Below are positions 1-10,731 of a DNA stretch of 64,000 nucleotides, in pieces. How positions within the stretch are numbered: the first letter of the stretch is position 1; the number at the start of each line of letters is the position of its first letter. Position numbers and translations under genes: made by a program. Below the pieces are notes generated by a model. That model had not been told where the DNA came from, ran no database searches, and was given only the letters and a program-made list of their open reading frames with translations. Source of the stretch: an uncultured Bacteroidota bacterium (GTDB lineage: Bacteria > Bacteroidota > Bacteroidia > Flavobacteriales > Flavobacteriaceae); the NCBI GenBank assembly GCA_902616905.1, contig CACMUP010000005.1, positions 17,682 to 81,681 on the forward strand. Direction: 5' to 3'.

Positions 1-684
1 CTTGTATCACAACTTCTTTATGGGGATTGTTTTAAAATTTTATCAGAAAAAAATGGATGGTTACAAATTAAGTCACTAATTGACTCATATATTGGCTGGA
101 TTAATGATAAGCAAGTCAAAGAAATTTCTAAAGTAAATGCTGAAAAAATAACGTTTGATCATAAAATATTTTCAACTAGAATTATTGACTATATAGAAAC
201 AGATGAAAATAAACTTTCATCAATAGTCTTAGGAAGCAACATAGGTGCCTGTAAATATTTAGGTCATAAATATGATGGCCCTAAAAATAAAAAAACTAAA
301 ACTAAACCAAACTTAACGAAAGTTGCTTCTTTGTATTTAAATTCTCCGTATTTGTGGGGTGGAAAAACACCTTTTGGTATTGATTGTTCGGGTCTGACTC
401 AAATGATTTACCGTATAAATGGATACAAAATTCCTCGTGATGCAAATCAACAGTCAGAGTTTGGGGAGACATTAAGTTTCATTGATGAAAGCGAACCTGG
501 TGATTTAGCTTTTTTTGATGATGAAGAAGGAAAAATAACTCATGTAGGAATGTTACTCGAAAATAATTACGTATTACATGCACATGGTAATGTTCGGGTC
601 GACAGAATTGATCAAACAGGAATATTCAACAAGGAAAAACAAAAACATTCTCATAAACTAAGAATAATCAAAAAAATTATATAA
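1..684 (+). CDS. NlpC/P60 family C40 peptidase, 5'-truncated by the window edge
   Basis: The reading frame is open from the first base, so about 227 C-terminal residues are seen and the true start lies outside the window. An internal TTG at 331 would cut off the N-terminal part and is not the real start. The first ~80 codons look like a bacterial SH3-type domain (segments such as GWLQIKS and IGWINDK). After a Lys-rich linker comes an NlpC/P60 domain with YLWGGKTPFGIDCSGL, containing the catalytic Cys (fragment residue ~129), followed by ITHVGMLL (catalytic His) and LHAHG. Such proteins cleave gamma-D-glutamyl-diamino-acid bonds in peptidoglycan peptides. The family is clear, the specific substrate is not. 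It runs convergently into the TPR gene, with a small hairpin between them. Confidence 0.9.
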   Translation, partial: LVSQLLYGDCFKILSEKNGWLQIKSLIDSYIGWINDKQVKEISKVNAEKITFDHKIFSTRIIDYIETDENKLSSIVLGSNIGACKYLGHKYDGPKNKKTKTKPNLTKVASLYLNSPYLWGGKTPFGIDCSGLTQMIYRINGYKIPRDANQQSEFGETLSFIDESEPGDLAFFDDEEGKITHVGMLLENNYVLHAHGNVRVDRIDQTGIFNKEKQKHSHKLRIIKKII

Positions 685-689
685 AAAGC

Positions 690-703
690 CTCTCAGTTGA
701 GAG
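690..703. terminator. Short hairpin between convergent genes, possible bidirectional terminator
   Basis: CTCTCAGTTGAGAG forms a 5-6 bp stem just after the NlpC stop. It is flanked by AAAAAGC on the left and TTTC on the right. It lies in the 34-bp gap between two convergent genes. The stem is short and the T-tract weak, so function is tentative. Confidence 0.4.
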
Positions 704-718
704 TTTCAAAATTATAAT

Positions 719-1939
719 TTATTGTAATAACGATTTCATCTTCATAAAACCCTCGTTGTTGCCTAAAGTTCCATATATGTTCATTAATGTTTTAACTGCT
801 TCTTGATTTTGATTTATTGAAACAAGTTTTTCTAGTATCGGAGCACATTCTTTATATAAATTTTCCCTTTCCGTTTTTAGTTCATCATATCTGGCATTAT
901 CTGCTCTTGAATTACCTAGTCCATTCATCTCTTCAATAATAGTTGCTTCGCCTTCTAAAATTAACGAGACTAGGTTTAAATATCCTGATTCAAAATTTGG
1001 GTCTAATTCAATCGTTTTGTTATAATAAGTTTTTGCATCTTCTCTGTTACCCCTTTGTGCGTTTACAACACCGAGATTAAAATAAAGCGTAGCATTATTT
1101 GGATCTTGTTCAATAGCTTCTTTCATTAGAGCCTCAAAACGATCATTTTCATTTAATTGAATATATAGATTTGCTTCTGTGAGAATTAGGTTTAAATCCT
1201 TTGGATCTGATTGACGAGCAAGTTTGACAGCATCCATAGCCTTATCATTTTGTCCTAATTGAGCATAGATAAGCGCAATATTTTTGATTATTTCTGGATA
1301 TCTAGAATCTGTTTTCTCTTCCCTAAAATCAGAATACTCTTTTGTTTTTTTATAAACATTATACTCAGATTCAGAAAGTTCAACCTCTTCTCCTGATTCA
1401 ATTGATTTTGCAAAATATTTCGTTGTTATTCCTTCATATTTTATATCCTTAAGTTGATTATAGTAATCGAGAGCTTTTTCAAAATCTGATCCATTTACAG
1501 AACTAGAAGCCGCATAATACAAGTAATCTTGGTTAATTTCTTTATCAATAGTGTAGGCTAAATATAATTTAGAAGCACCTTCAGTGTAATTTTTTTCAGC
1601 ATTATCTTCAATTGCGCTATTAACAATATCTGATGTTAATTTAAGAATATTGTTGTCGTACTCAGTATCCTTCCCGCCGCTTGATTTATATTTAAGAAAT
1701 TTTTCGTAAGATGATTGAAAATTACTGTTTGCTTGATCAATTTTTGCCTCTAAATATGTCTTTTGGAGCAAAACTTTTTCATCTGCATTATTGAAAAGTG
1801 TTTCATTTGATACTAATAATTCATTGGCCCCTTGGATATCGCCTGAATCATAAAGTTTTTCTGCTTTTTTGATTTCCTTTTTTTGACCTACTATGATGAA
1901 GCAGGTCAAAAACGTCATTATGGTAATATATTTTTTCAT
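719..1939 (-). CDS. Tetratricopeptide-repeat protein, exported
   Basis: 406 residues. The N-terminus (MKKYITIMTFLTCFIIVGQ) reads as a signal peptide, so it is probably periplasmic or outer-membrane associated. The remainder is helical repeat sequence with recognisable TPR units: NIALIYAQLGQNDKAMDA near residue 220 and LYFNLGVVNAQRGNREDA followed by YYNKTIELDPN near residues 285-315. No catalytic motif is visible, so a scaffold or assembly role is the most that can be said. It starts 15 bp after gyrA on the same strand with no obvious promoter between, so it is probably cotranscribed with gyrA. Confidence 0.85.
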   Translation of the reverse strand: MKKYITIMTFLTCFIIVGQKKEIKKAEKLYDSGDIQGANELLVSNETLFNNADEKVLLQKTYLEAKIDQANSNFQSSYEKFLKYKSSGGKDTEYDNNILKLTSDIVNSAIEDNAEKNYTEGASKLYLAYTIDKEINQDYLYYAASSSVNGSDFEKALDYYNQLKDIKYEGITTKYFAKSIESGEEVELSESEYNVYKKTKEYSDFREEKTDSRYPEIIKNIALIYAQLGQNDKAMDAVKLARQSDPKDLNLILTEANLYIQLNENDRFEALMKEAIEQDPNNATLYFNLGVVNAQRGNREDAKTYYNKTIELDPNFESGYLNLVSLILEGEATIIEEMNGLGNSRADNARYDELKTERENLYKECAPILEKLVSINQNQEAVKTLMNIYGTLGNNEGFMKMKSLLQ

Positions 1940-1954
1940 TGTATTAATTTATTT

Positions 1955-4447
1955 TTATTCAATTATAGTGCCTTCATTAACTTCTAAATCATTTATATCT
2001 TCAATGGGATCATCGTCTTTCATTACTTTGGCAACCGCCGCAATATTATCATCTTCCTTAAGATTTATCAACTTAACACCTTGAGTGGCTCTACCCATTA
2101 CGCGTAGACCGCTTATCTCCATTCTAATCGCGATTCCTGATTTATTAATAATCATGAGGTCATCTTGGTCATTTACACTTTTAATTGAAACCAATTTACC
2201 TGTTTTTTCTGTAATAGAAATGGTTTTTACACCTTTTCCACCTCGATTAGTTATACGATAATCATATAAATTTGAACGTTTTCCATAACCATTTTCAGAA
2301 ACAACAAGAATATTTGCATCCATGTCATTTACAGCAATCATTCCAATAACCTCATCATTTTCGTCATTTAATTTTATTCCACGGACACCTGAGGCACCCC
2401 TCCCCATTGGTCGAGTTTTACTTTCTTCAAAACGAATTGCCTTGCCAGATCTAACAGCCATCATTATATGGCTATTACCTGTTGTAAGTTTAGCCTCTAA
2501 AAGTTCATCGTCTTCTTTAATGCTTATAGCATTTATACCATTCGTTCTTGGTCGGGAATATTTTTCAAGAGATGTCTTTTTTACTTGTCCCTTACGAGTG
2601 GCCATTATTACATAATGATTATTTACATAATTTTCATCTTTCAGATCCTGTGTGCAAATAAAAGCTTTTACTTTATCGTCTTGTTCAATATTGATTAAAT
2701 TTTGAATCGCTCGACCTTTTGAAGTTTTTGACCCTTCGGGTATTTCGTATACTCGCATCCAAAAGCATTTACCTTTTTGTGTAAAAAAAAGCATATATTG
2801 ATGATTAGTACCTACAAAAAGATCCTCTAAAAAATCTTCTTCCCTAGTTGTTGATGCTTTTTGACCTACCCCTCCTCTGTTTTGTGTCTTATATTCGATT
2901 AAGGGGGTTCTTTTGATGTATCCAGCATGTGAAATAGTTATAACTACCTTTTCGTTAGGTATCATATCTTCCATACTAAAATCACCTCCAGTATAATCTA
3001 TAATTGAACGTCTATCATCTCCATATTTTTGTCTAATATCCAGTAATTCTTCCTTGATAATATTCATTCTTCGATCTTTTTTATCAAGTATGTCTTTAAG
3101 ATCAGCTATTGTTTTTAGAAGTGTTTCAAATTCTGATCTAAGCTTATCCTGTTCTAAACCAGTTAGTTGTCTAAGTCTCATTTCGACAATTGCTTTAGCT
3201 TGAATTTCAGATAATTTGAAGCGTTCTTTCAAATTAGTTCTTGCAACATCAGGATTAACAGAGTCTCTAACTATCGAAATTACTTCATCAATATTGTCTG
3301 ATGCTATAATCAAGCCTTCTAAAATATGAGCTCGTTCTTCCGCTTTTTCTAGTTCATATTTTGTTCTTCTTACAACAACATCATGTCTATGTTCCACAAA
3401 ATATCGTATCATATCTTTTAAATTCAATACTTGTGGCTTCCCTTTAACAAGGGCAATATTATTTACACTAAAAGAGGATTGTAAAGAAGTGAATTTATAT
3501 AATTTATTAAGTACAATATTAGGTACCGCATCTCTTTTTAAAACGTAAACAACTCTCATTCCCTTTCTATCTGATTCATCTCTTATCGTAGATATGCCCT
3601 CAATTTTTTTATCATTAATTAGTTCTGCAGTTTTTCTAATCATTTCTGCTTTATTAACTTGATAAGGAATTTGATCGACAATAATACATTCTCTTCCATT
3701 AACTTCTTCAATTTCAGCTTTTCCTCGAATTACAATTCTACCCCTACCTGATAGAAATGCTTCTTTTACCCCTTCATAGCCGTAAATAATACCTCCTGTT
3801 GGAAAATCTGGTGCTTTGATTGATTCTATTAATTCTTCAATTGAAATATTTGTGTTATCAATGAACTTTATAGTTCCATCAACAACTTCAGATAGGTTAT
3901 GGGGTGGCATATTGGTTGCCATTCCTACTGCAATTCCGGATGCACCATTAATTAATAAATTTGGAATTCTAGTTGGTAATACAGTTGGTTCTTTTAATGT
4001 ATCATCAAAATTAAGTTGTAAATCAACGGTATTTTTTTCAATATCAGCCATCAAATCCTCTGATATTTTTTGCATACGTGCCTCAGTGTAACGCATGGCT
4101 GCAGGACTATCTCCATCAATAGATCCAAAATTTCCTTGTCCATCGACAAGTAAATATCTTAAGCTCCATTCTTGTGCCATGCGAACCATTGTGTCATACA
4201 CGGAACTATCACCATGGGGATGATATTTTCCCAAAACTTCACCAACAATTCTGGCAGACTTTTTGTAGGATGTACTAGATCTAATACCAAGCTCATGCAT
4301 ACCGAATAATACTCTGCGATGAACTGGTTTTAAACCATCTCTAACATCTGGTAATGCACGTGACACAATGACAGACATTGAATAGTCAATGTATGCAGAT
4401 TTCATTTCGTCTTCTATTTTTATTGGGATTAGCTTGTCGTTATCCAT
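1955..4447 (-). CDS. gyrA: DNA gyrase subunit A
   Basis: 830 residues, near full length for GyrA. With GyrB it introduces negative supercoils by ATP-driven double-strand passage. The breakage-reunion domain carries the active-site tyrosine (AMRYTEARM, Tyr120). The quinolone-determining region reads [15 protein letters not shown], with Ser81 and Asp85 at the positions of E. coli Ser83 and Asp87, i.e. a wild-type pattern. The C-terminal beta-pinwheel contains QNRGGVG near residue 540, a degenerate form of the GyrA box QRRGGKG, and a second TNRGGKG near residue 745. The C-terminus is acidic. It is divergent from clpC across 217 bp. I saw no exact TAnnTTTG box for gyrA there. Confidence 0.98.
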   Translation of the reverse strand: MDNDKLIPIKIEDEMKSAYIDYSMSVIVSRALPDVRDGLKPVHRRVLFGMHELGIRSSTSYKKSARIVGEVLGKYHPHGDSSVYDTMVRMAQEWSLRYLLVDGQGNFGSIDGDSPAAMRYTEARMQKISEDLMADIEKNTVDLQLNFDDTLKEPTVLPTRIPNLLINGASGIAVGMATNMPPHNLSEVVDGTIKFIDNTNISIEELIESIKAPDFPTGGIIYGYEGVKEAFLSGRGRIVIRGKAEIEEVNGRECIIVDQIPYQVNKAEMIRKTAELINDKKIEGISTIRDESDRKGMRVVYVLKRDAVPNIVLNKLYKFTSLQSSFSVNNIALVKGKPQVLNLKDMIRYFVEHRHDVVVRRTKYELEKAEERAHILEGLIIASDNIDEVISIVRDSVNPDVARTNLKERFKLSEIQAKAIVEMRLRQLTGLEQDKLRSEFETLLKTIADLKDILDKKDRRMNIIKEELLDIRQKYGDDRRSIIDYTGGDFSMEDMIPNEKVVITISHAGYIKRTPLIEYKTQNRGGVGQKASTTREEDFLEDLFVGTNHQYMLFFTQKGKCFWMRVYEIPEGSKTSKGRAIQNLINIEQDDKVKAFICTQDLKDENYVNNHYVIMATRKGQVKKTSLEKYSRPRTNGINAISIKEDDELLEAKLTTGNSHIMMAVRSGKAIRFEESKTRPMGRGASGVRGIKLNDENDEVIGMIAVNDMDANILVVSENGYGKRSNLYDYRITNRGGKGVKTISITEKTGKLVSIKSVNDQDDLMIINKSGIAIRMEISGLRVMGRATQGVKLINLKEDDNIAAVAKVMKDDDPIEDINDLEVNEGTIIE

Positions 4448-4595
4448 TTTGTTATCTTATAATTAGGCTAAAATAGTGAAACACACTGTTATAAATAAAC
4501 TTTTATTCATGCATAAGATGTAAAATTATTAACATAATTAGTGTCGATTTTGGTGGTAAATAATACCCAACCTTGTTTTGAATTCTTAATATTTT

Positions 4596-4626
4596 TTTGT
4601 CTATTAGCAAGGTGTTTATACTTTTG
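4596..4626 (+). promoter_or_regulatory. Bacteroidota-type promoter for clpC
   Basis: A TTTG (4596-4599) is followed after 19 bp by TACTTTTG (4619-4626), matching the -33 TTTG and -7 TAnnTTTG consensus of the Bacteroidota primary sigma factor. Transcription would start near 4632, giving a leader of about 33 nt to the ATG at 4665. This argues against the in-frame GTG at 4641, which would sit only a few bases from the start of the RNA. Confidence 0.7.
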
Positions 4627-4664
4627 GTCCACTTTTTGAAGTGACATATAAAAAAAACTATGCA

Positions 4665-7208
4665 ATGGATGATAATTTTTCACCACGTGTTAAAGATGTT
4701 ATAGCATACAGCAAGGAAGAAGCCCTAAGGCTTGGGCATAACTTTATAGGAACAGAACATCTAATGCTTGGTATTTTGAGAGATGGAGGAGGAAAAGCAA
4801 TTGCCATCTTAAATGCTATCGAAATTAATCTTGAGGATTTAAGAAGAAAAGTTGAAATACTTAATCCAGCTACAATAGACGATATCCATTCACTAAATAA
4901 CAAAAAAAATTTACATTTAACTAGACAGGCTGAAAGAGCATTAAAAACTACATTCCTTGAAGCAAAACTATTCCAAAGTGAGTTAATTAATACTGTTCAC
5001 CTTTTACTATGTATATTAAGAAATGAAAATGACCCTACTACAAAATTACTATCCCAATTAAATATAGATTATGACATAATTAAAGAACAGTTTAAGTTAA
5101 TGCTCGCAAATGACTCAGATAATTATGAAGAATTACCCGCAGCCTCGTCTTTTCCAGAGGAAAAAGATAGTGAAGAACAAGAACCAAAAGAGAATCCATT
5201 TATACCATCATCTGATTCAAAAACTTCAAAAAAGTCAAAGACTCCAGTTTTAGATAATTTTGGAAGAGATATAACGGATCTTGCTGAACAAGAAAAATTA
5301 GACCCTGTAGTGGGTAGAGAAAAAGAAATCGAAAGGGTATCACAAATACTCAGTAGAAGAAAGAAAAATAATCCATTGTTAATAGGTGAGCCTGGTGTTG
5401 GAAAATCTGCTATTGCCGAAGGGCTAGCGCTTCGTATAATACAAAAAAGAGTGTCACGTGTACTCTACAATAAAAGAGTAGTTGGTCTTGATCTAGCTAG
5501 CTTAGTCGCTGGTACAAAATATAGAGGTCAATTCGAAGAAAGAATGAAAGCTCTAATGAATGAACTAGAAAAAAATGATGATATTATTTTATTTATAGAC
5601 GAAATACACACTATTGTAGGTGCAGGTGGAGCTACTGGAAGCTTGGATGCTTCAAACATGTTTAAACCTGCTCTTGCAAGAGGTGAAATCCAATGCATTG
5701 GTGCAACTACACTAGATGAATACAGACAGAATATTGAAAAAGATGGAGCTTTAGAAAGACGTTTTCAAAAGGTTCTTGTTGAACAAACAAACAAACAAGA
5801 AACATTAGAAATATTGAGAAATATTAAAGAAAGATATGAAAATCATCATAATGTAAATTATACTGATGAAGCACTTGTTGCTTGCGTTGAACTAACTGAT
5901 CGTTATATGTCAGATCGTTTTTTACCAGATAAAGCTATTGATGCTCTAGATGAAGCTGGTTCAAGAGTTCACATAAATAATATGAGTGTCCCAAAAGAAA
6001 TTATAGATCTTGAAAATCAACTGGATAATGTGAGAGATTTGAAAAATTCGGTCGTAAAAAGACAAAAATACGAAGAGGCAGCAAAACTTCGGGACGATGA
6101 AAAAAGAGTTGAGCGATTGCTTATTGAGGCTCAAGAAAAATGGAACGAAGAATCAAAACAAAATCGCATCACGGTAAATGATAATGACATTGCCGACGTT
6201 GTTTCAATGATGACTAATATACCTGTCAATAAAATAGTTAAATCTGAAAAAAATAAACTCTCAAAACTGGCAAAGACTATTGAATCTAAGGTTGTTGGTC
6301 AAAGCGAAGCAGTAAAAAAAGTTGTTAAAGCCATCCAAAGAAATAGAGCTGGTCTTAAATCACCTGATAAACCAATAGGGTCGTTTATTTTCTTAGGTCA
6401 AACAGGGGTTGGTAAAACTCAGCTTGCGAAAATTCTAGCATCAGAAATTTTTGACTCAGAGGAAAACTTAATACGAGTAGACATGAGTGAATATATGGAA
6501 AAATTTGCGATTTCCAGATTGATTGGTTCTCCCCCAGGTTACATTGGGTATGAGGAGGGAGGACAGTTAACTGAAAAAGTTAGAACCAGGCCATATTCAG
6601 TTATTTTATTGGATGAAGTTGAAAAAGCACATCCAGATATTTTCAATATGCTTCTCCAGGTCATGGATGATGGTTTTTTGACAGACAGTTTAGGAAGAAA
6701 AATAAATTTCCAAAATACAATTTTAATTATGACCTCAAATGTTGGGGCTAGACAAGTAAAAGATTTTGGAAGAGGGCTTGGTTTTGAAACTGCATCCCAA
6801 AAAGCACAATCAAATGATATTGAAAAAAGTGTAATTCAAAAAGAATTAAAAAAAATATTTTCACCTGAGTTTCTAAATCGTGTGGATGACATCGTGATTT
6901 TCAATACCCTTGAAAAGAAAGACATTAGAAAAATAGTTGATATAGAACTTATTAAATTAATTGAAAGAGTAAGTAATTTAGGGTACACCATTGAAGTATC
7001 TAATGCTGCCAAGGAGTTTATAGTGGAAAAAGGATTTGATAGAAAATATGGAGCTAGACCACTGAACAGAGCTATCCAAAAATATATTGAAGATTTATTA
7101 GCTGAAAATGTAGTCACAAATAAAATCAAAGAAGGAGATAAAATCATCATTGATAAATTAAAAGAGAAAAAAGAGCTTAATATAAAAACAGTAAACCAAG
7201 GAGCCTAA
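4665..7208 (+). CDS. clpC: ATP-dependent Clp protease ATP-binding subunit ClpC
   Basis: 847 residues from the ATG at 4665. The family N-terminus MDDNFSPRVKDVIAYS begins exactly there, and an upstream in-frame GTG (4641) is rejected. Two Clp-N repeats cover about residues 1-145, followed by an acidic linker. The first AAA+ module has Walker A GEPGVGKS near 241 and IILFIDEIHT. A UVR-like segment (YEEAAKLRDDEKR, near 465) lies in the middle domain. The second AAA+ module has GQTGVGKT near 585 and VILLDEVEKAHPD. The middle domain identifies ClpC rather than ClpA. It unfolds substrates for the ClpP peptidase; clpP is not in the window. It is a single-gene unit between gyrA and thrA. Confidence 0.96.
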   Translation: MDDNFSPRVKDVIAYSKEEALRLGHNFIGTEHLMLGILRDGGGKAIAILNAIEINLEDLRRKVEILNPATIDDIHSLNNKKNLHLTRQAERALKTTFLEAKLFQSELINTVHLLLCILRNENDPTTKLLSQLNIDYDIIKEQFKLMLANDSDNYEELPAASSFPEEKDSEEQEPKENPFIPSSDSKTSKKSKTPVLDNFGRDITDLAEQEKLDPVVGREKEIERVSQILSRRKKNNPLLIGEPGVGKSAIAEGLALRIIQKRVSRVLYNKRVVGLDLASLVAGTKYRGQFEERMKALMNELEKNDDIILFIDEIHTIVGAGGATGSLDASNMFKPALARGEIQCIGATTLDEYRQNIEKDGALERRFQKVLVEQTNKQETLEILRNIKERYENHHNVNYTDEALVACVELTDRYMSDRFLPDKAIDALDEAGSRVHINNMSVPKEIIDLENQLDNVRDLKNSVVKRQKYEEAAKLRDDEKRVERLLIEAQEKWNEESKQNRITVNDNDIADVVSMMTNIPVNKIVKSEKNKLSKLAKTIESKVVGQSEAVKKVVKAIQRNRAGLKSPDKPIGSFIFLGQTGVGKTQLAKILASEIFDSEENLIRVDMSEYMEKFAISRLIGSPPGYIGYEEGGQLTEKVRTRPYSVILLDEVEKAHPDIFNMLLQVMDDGFLTDSLGRKINFQNTILIMTSNVGARQVKDFGRGLGFETASQKAQSNDIEKSVIQKELKKIFSPEFLNRVDDIVIFNTLEKKDIRKIVDIELIKLIERVSNLGYTIEVSNAAKEFIVEKGFDRKYGARPLNRAIQKYIEDLLAENVVTNKIKEGDKIIIDKLKEKKELNIKTVNQGA

Positions 7209-7270
7209 CCAAATACGTAACAGAATTTAAAAGATTTTTTTTTTATTCACAAAAACCTTTTCAATCCATT

Positions 7271-7303
7271 TTGTATTTAAGCAAGCAATTAGTCTTACTT
7301 TTG
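7271..7303 (+). promoter_or_regulatory. Probable promoter of the thrABC operon
   Basis: TTG (7271-7273) and TACTTTTG (7296-7303) are separated by 22 bp, within the looser range for Bacteroidota promoters. Transcription would start near 7309, leaving a ~45 nt leader before thrA. No Thr- or Ile-rich leader peptide or attenuator hairpin is visible. Confidence 0.6.
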
Positions 7304-7353
7304 CGATTGTTTTGAGTTAGTCAAATTTTGTAGGGTTAAAAAGATGTAATTTT

Positions 7354-9804
7354 ATGAAGGTTTTAAAATTTGGTGGTACTTCAGTTGCTAATCCTGAAAG
7401 TCTAGCTAGGGTCATTGGAATAATAAAAAAAAATACTGAACAGCTAATTGTCGTTGTTTCAGCATTTGGAGGTATCACGAACTTATTAATTGAAACGGCA
7501 GAACAAGCCAGTCAATCCAATAGTAACTATAAAAAAAACTTAAAAACTATAGAAGAAACTCACTTAAATCAAATAAGTTTCTTTATATCTCTAAAACAAC
7601 AAAGTGGAGTAATAAGTTTTTTAAAGTCAAAAATAAACGAATTAGAGGATTTTTTAGAATCACTTTATACATTAAATGAATTAACCCAAAAAAGTCTTTC
7701 TAAAATTTCAAGCTTTGGTGAAATTTTATCAAGCACGATCATTTATCATATTTTAAAAGATTCAAAATTTGATGTTGACCTAGAAGACTCTCGTGATATT
7801 TTGTTCACTCATAGAGCTAATGGTCGTGAGGTGATAAATAATAAAAAAAGTGCTAAAAAAGCATCTCTGTTACTTAAAAATAAAAATTCAAAAATAATTA
7901 TTTTACCAGGTTTTATTGCCCAAGATGAAGGAGGAAGCACAACAACTCTAGGACGTGGAGGTTCGGATTATACAGCTTCTTTATTAGCTAATTATCTTGA
8001 TGCCAGCGTTTTAGAAATTTGGACTGATGTAAGTGGAGTTTATACCGCTAATCCAAAATTAGTTAATCAAGCGCAACCAATTAGTAATTTATCTTTCCAA
8101 GAAGCAATGGAATTATCGCATTTTGGAGCTAAAGTAATATACCCTCCTACACTCCAACCCTTGATTGAAAAAAATATACCATTAAGAATAAAAAATACTT
8201 TTGATACATCAGCAAAAGGTACGTTAATCAATACAAATAATTCCAAAAACAGTGAAAATTCAATAGTTAAAGGAGTAAGTCATATAGAAAATGTGTCTCT
8301 AATTAATTTAGAAGGAAGTGGTATGATTGGAATCCCTGGATTTTCTAGTCGTTTTTTTGAGTGTCTATCTGAAAAGAAAATAAACATAATTATGATTACC
8401 CAAGCTTCGTCTGAACATTCAATTTGTATAGGGGTAAAATCTGAAGATGCTTTACTTGCAAAAAAAGTCGTCGATGAACAATTTGCGTTTGAAATTTCTC
8501 TTAAAAAGATTGAACCTGCAAAGATTGAGTCTAAAATGACAAATATTGCAATAGTAGGTGATCGGATGAAAGATCACCAAGGAATAAGTGGTAGATTTTT
8601 TAGTAGCTTGGGTGCAAATAATATAAATATAAGGGCAATTGCTCAGGGAGCATCTGAAAGAAATATTTCAATAGTAATTGATAAAAAAAATACACAAAAA
8701 GCATTAAACACCATTCATGAAAGTTTCTTTGAGGAGCAAACAAAAGAGTTGAATTTGTTTATAACAGGTGTTGGTAATGTAGGAAGTAGATTGATTGAAC
8801 AAATTGAAAATCAAAGAGATTATCTTTTAGAACATTTGAGATTAAAAATTCGGGTAATTGCATTATCCAATTCTAGGAAAATGATATTATCAAATAATCC
8901 AATAAATTTAACTCATTGGAAAAAATTACTTAATGATAGTAAAACAACAGCTGATCGGAAAAAGTTTTTTAATCACATAAAAGAATTGAACCTGAGAAAC
9001 AGTATTTTTATTGATAATACTGCAAGTGAAATTATTTCTGATGAATATATTAGGTATCTTAAAAATAACGTCGGAGTAGTAACCTGTAATAAAATTGCCT
9101 GTGCAAGTTCGTTTGTAAACTATCAAGAACTTAAAAAAACAGCACGTCAATTTGGCACACCTTTTTTGTTTGAAACAAATGTTGGTGCAGCTTTACCAAT
9201 AATTGATACCCTTAATACCCTTGTTGCTTCAGGTGATAAGATTCATCAAATTCAAGCAATACTTTCTGGAAGCTTAAATTATATTTTTAATAATTTTTCA
9301 AATCAAACAAAATTTAAAGACATTGTTTTAAAAGCCCAAAATGAAGGGTTTACAGAGCCTGACCCTAAAATTGACTTAAGTGGCGTTGATGTGGCAAGAA
9401 AAATTCTTATCCTTGCAAGAGAAAGTGGATTTAATATAGAATTAGATGATATCCAAAACAACAGTTTTTTGCCCAAAGAAGTTTTAATTACAGATAATAA
9501 TATAGATTTTTTTGAAGCATTAGATAAACATGAACAGCATTTCAAAAATTTACTAGAAAAAGCAAGTAATAACAATGCTCGATTAAAATACGTTGCTGAA
9601 CTTAAAAATGGAAGAGCCTCTGTTGGACTAAAAGAAATTGAAGCTAATCATGATTTCTTCAATCTTGAAGGAAGTGATAATATTATCTTGTTTTACACGA
9701 CAAGATATAAACAACAACCACTTATAGTAAAGGGTGCAGGTGCAGGTGCTGAAGTAACTGCTGGAGGTATTTTTGGTGATATAATCCGAATAGGCAAAAT
9801 GTAA
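7354..9804 (+). CDS. thrA: Bifunctional aspartate kinase / homoserine dehydrogenase I
   Basis: 816 residues, typical for the fused enzyme. It catalyses the first and third steps from aspartate to threonine: phosphorylation of aspartate, and NAD(P)H reduction of aspartate semialdehyde to homoserine. The kinase domain opens with MKVLKFGGTSVAN and has TTLGRGGSDYTA near residue 205. Two ACT-type regulatory segments follow (about 310-460). The dehydrogenase domain starts with the dinucleotide-binding loop FITGVGNVGSRL near 467 and includes ILSGSLNYIF near 635. ACT domains suggest feedback control by threonine, as in the family. It is the first gene of thrABC, with a 3-bp gap to thrB. Confidence 0.97.
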   Translation: MKVLKFGGTSVANPESLARVIGIIKKNTEQLIVVVSAFGGITNLLIETAEQASQSNSNYKKNLKTIEETHLNQISFFISLKQQSGVISFLKSKINELEDFLESLYTLNELTQKSLSKISSFGEILSSTIIYHILKDSKFDVDLEDSRDILFTHRANGREVINNKKSAKKASLLLKNKNSKIIILPGFIAQDEGGSTTTLGRGGSDYTASLLANYLDASVLEIWTDVSGVYTANPKLVNQAQPISNLSFQEAMELSHFGAKVIYPPTLQPLIEKNIPLRIKNTFDTSAKGTLINTNNSKNSENSIVKGVSHIENVSLINLEGSGMIGIPGFSSRFFECLSEKKINIIMITQASSEHSICIGVKSEDALLAKKVVDEQFAFEISLKKIEPAKIESKMTNIAIVGDRMKDHQGISGRFFSSLGANNINIRAIAQGASERNISIVIDKKNTQKALNTIHESFFEEQTKELNLFITGVGNVGSRLIEQIENQRDYLLEHLRLKIRVIALSNSRKMILSNNPINLTHWKKLLNDSKTTADRKKFFNHIKELNLRNSIFIDNTASEIISDEYIRYLKNNVGVVTCNKIACASSFVNYQELKKTARQFGTPFLFETNVGAALPIIDTLNTLVASGDKIHQIQAILSGSLNYIFNNFSNQTKFKDIVLKAQNEGFTEPDPKIDLSGVDVARKILILARESGFNIELDDIQNNSFLPKEVLITDNNIDFFEALDKHEQHFKNLLEKASNNNARLKYVAELKNGRASVGLKEIEANHDFFNLEGSDNIILFYTTRYKQQPLIVKGAGAGAEVTAGGIFGDIIRIGKM

Positions 9805-9807
9805 TTT

Positions 9808-10731
9808 ATGGATCAGATTAAAATTTTTTCACCAGCAAGTGTTGCTAACGTTTCTTGTGGTTTTGATGTACTTGGATTCTGCTTGGATAGAATAGGTGAT
9901 GTAATGAAAGTCAATAAAATTGATAAACCTGGTGTTGAAATTGGAGAAATAAAAGGAGAAAAATTACCTCAGGATCCATTAAAAAATGTCGCTTCTATAG
10001 CCGTCCAATCTATGTTAAATGATTATCCAATTAACAATGGATTTAAAATTGATATTAATAAAAAAATAAAGCCTGGAAGTGGTATTGGAAGTAGTGCGGC
10101 AAGTGCAGCAGGGGCGGTTTTTGCTGTTAACGAACTTTTAGGAAAACCTTTTTCAAAAAAAGAATTAATTCAATATGCTATGGCTGGTGAGTCATTTGCG
10201 AGTGGCGTACCTCATGCAGACAACTTAGCTCCTGTTATCCTTGGTGGATTTACACTAGTGAGAGACAATAAATGCTTAGATGTGATCAGCCTCCCTTCAC
10301 CCCCAGATTTAATTGTAACTATAATACATCCTAAAATTGAATTAAAAACTATTCATTCTAGATCTATTTTAAAAAAAAATATCCCATTAAATAAAGCTGT
10401 TCAACAATGGGGTAACCTGGGAGCCTTTGTTAGTGCACTATACACAAATGACTATGATTTGCTATCTAGAAGCATTAATGATAAAGTCATTGAACCTATT
10501 AGATCCATGCTTATTCCTAAATATCAAGAAGTAAAAGAAGTAGCATTAGAATCAGGAGCTTTAGGTAGTGGAATATCAGGTTCGGGACCATCTATATTTG
10601 CTCTTTCAAGAGGAAAATTAAATGCCAAAAAAGTAGGTGATGCTATGAAAACAGTTTACGAAAGTATTGATCTTGAATTTGATATTCATTATTCGCATAT
10701 TAACAAAAAAGGTATAAAAATTCTTAAATAA
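9808..10731 (+). CDS. thrB: Homoserine kinase
   Basis: 307 residues, a GHMP-superfamily kinase of normal length. It phosphorylates homoserine, the substrate of the next enzyme ThrC. Visible GHMP motifs are the N-terminal SPASVANVSCGFDVLG, the ATP-binding loop PGSGIGSSAASAAGA (residues ~88-103) and the C-terminal ALGSGISGSGPSIFAL near 250. It lies 3 bp after thrA and directly abuts thrC, so the three genes are surely one transcript. Confidence 0.97.
   Translation: MDQIKIFSPASVANVSCGFDVLGFCLDRIGDVMKVNKIDKPGVEIGEIKGEKLPQDPLKNVASIAVQSMLNDYPINNGFKIDINKKIKPGSGIGSSAASAAGAVFAVNELLGKPFSKKELIQYAMAGESFASGVPHADNLAPVILGGFTLVRDNKCLDVISLPSPPDLIVTIIHPKIELKTIHSRSILKKNIPLNKAVQQWGNLGAFVSALYTNDYDLLSRSINDKVIEPIRSMLIPKYQEVKEVALESGALGSGISGSGPSIFALSRGKLNAKKVGDAMKTVYESIDLEFDIHYSHINKKGIKILK

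Noticed and set aside
4641..4664. Upstream GTG start for clpC
   Set aside because: It lies just after the predicted transcription start and adds residues absent from the family; ATG at 4665 matches the usual N-terminus.
7209..7353. Threonine attenuator before thrA
   Set aside because: No leader peptide rich in Thr/Ile codons and no alternative hairpins are visible.
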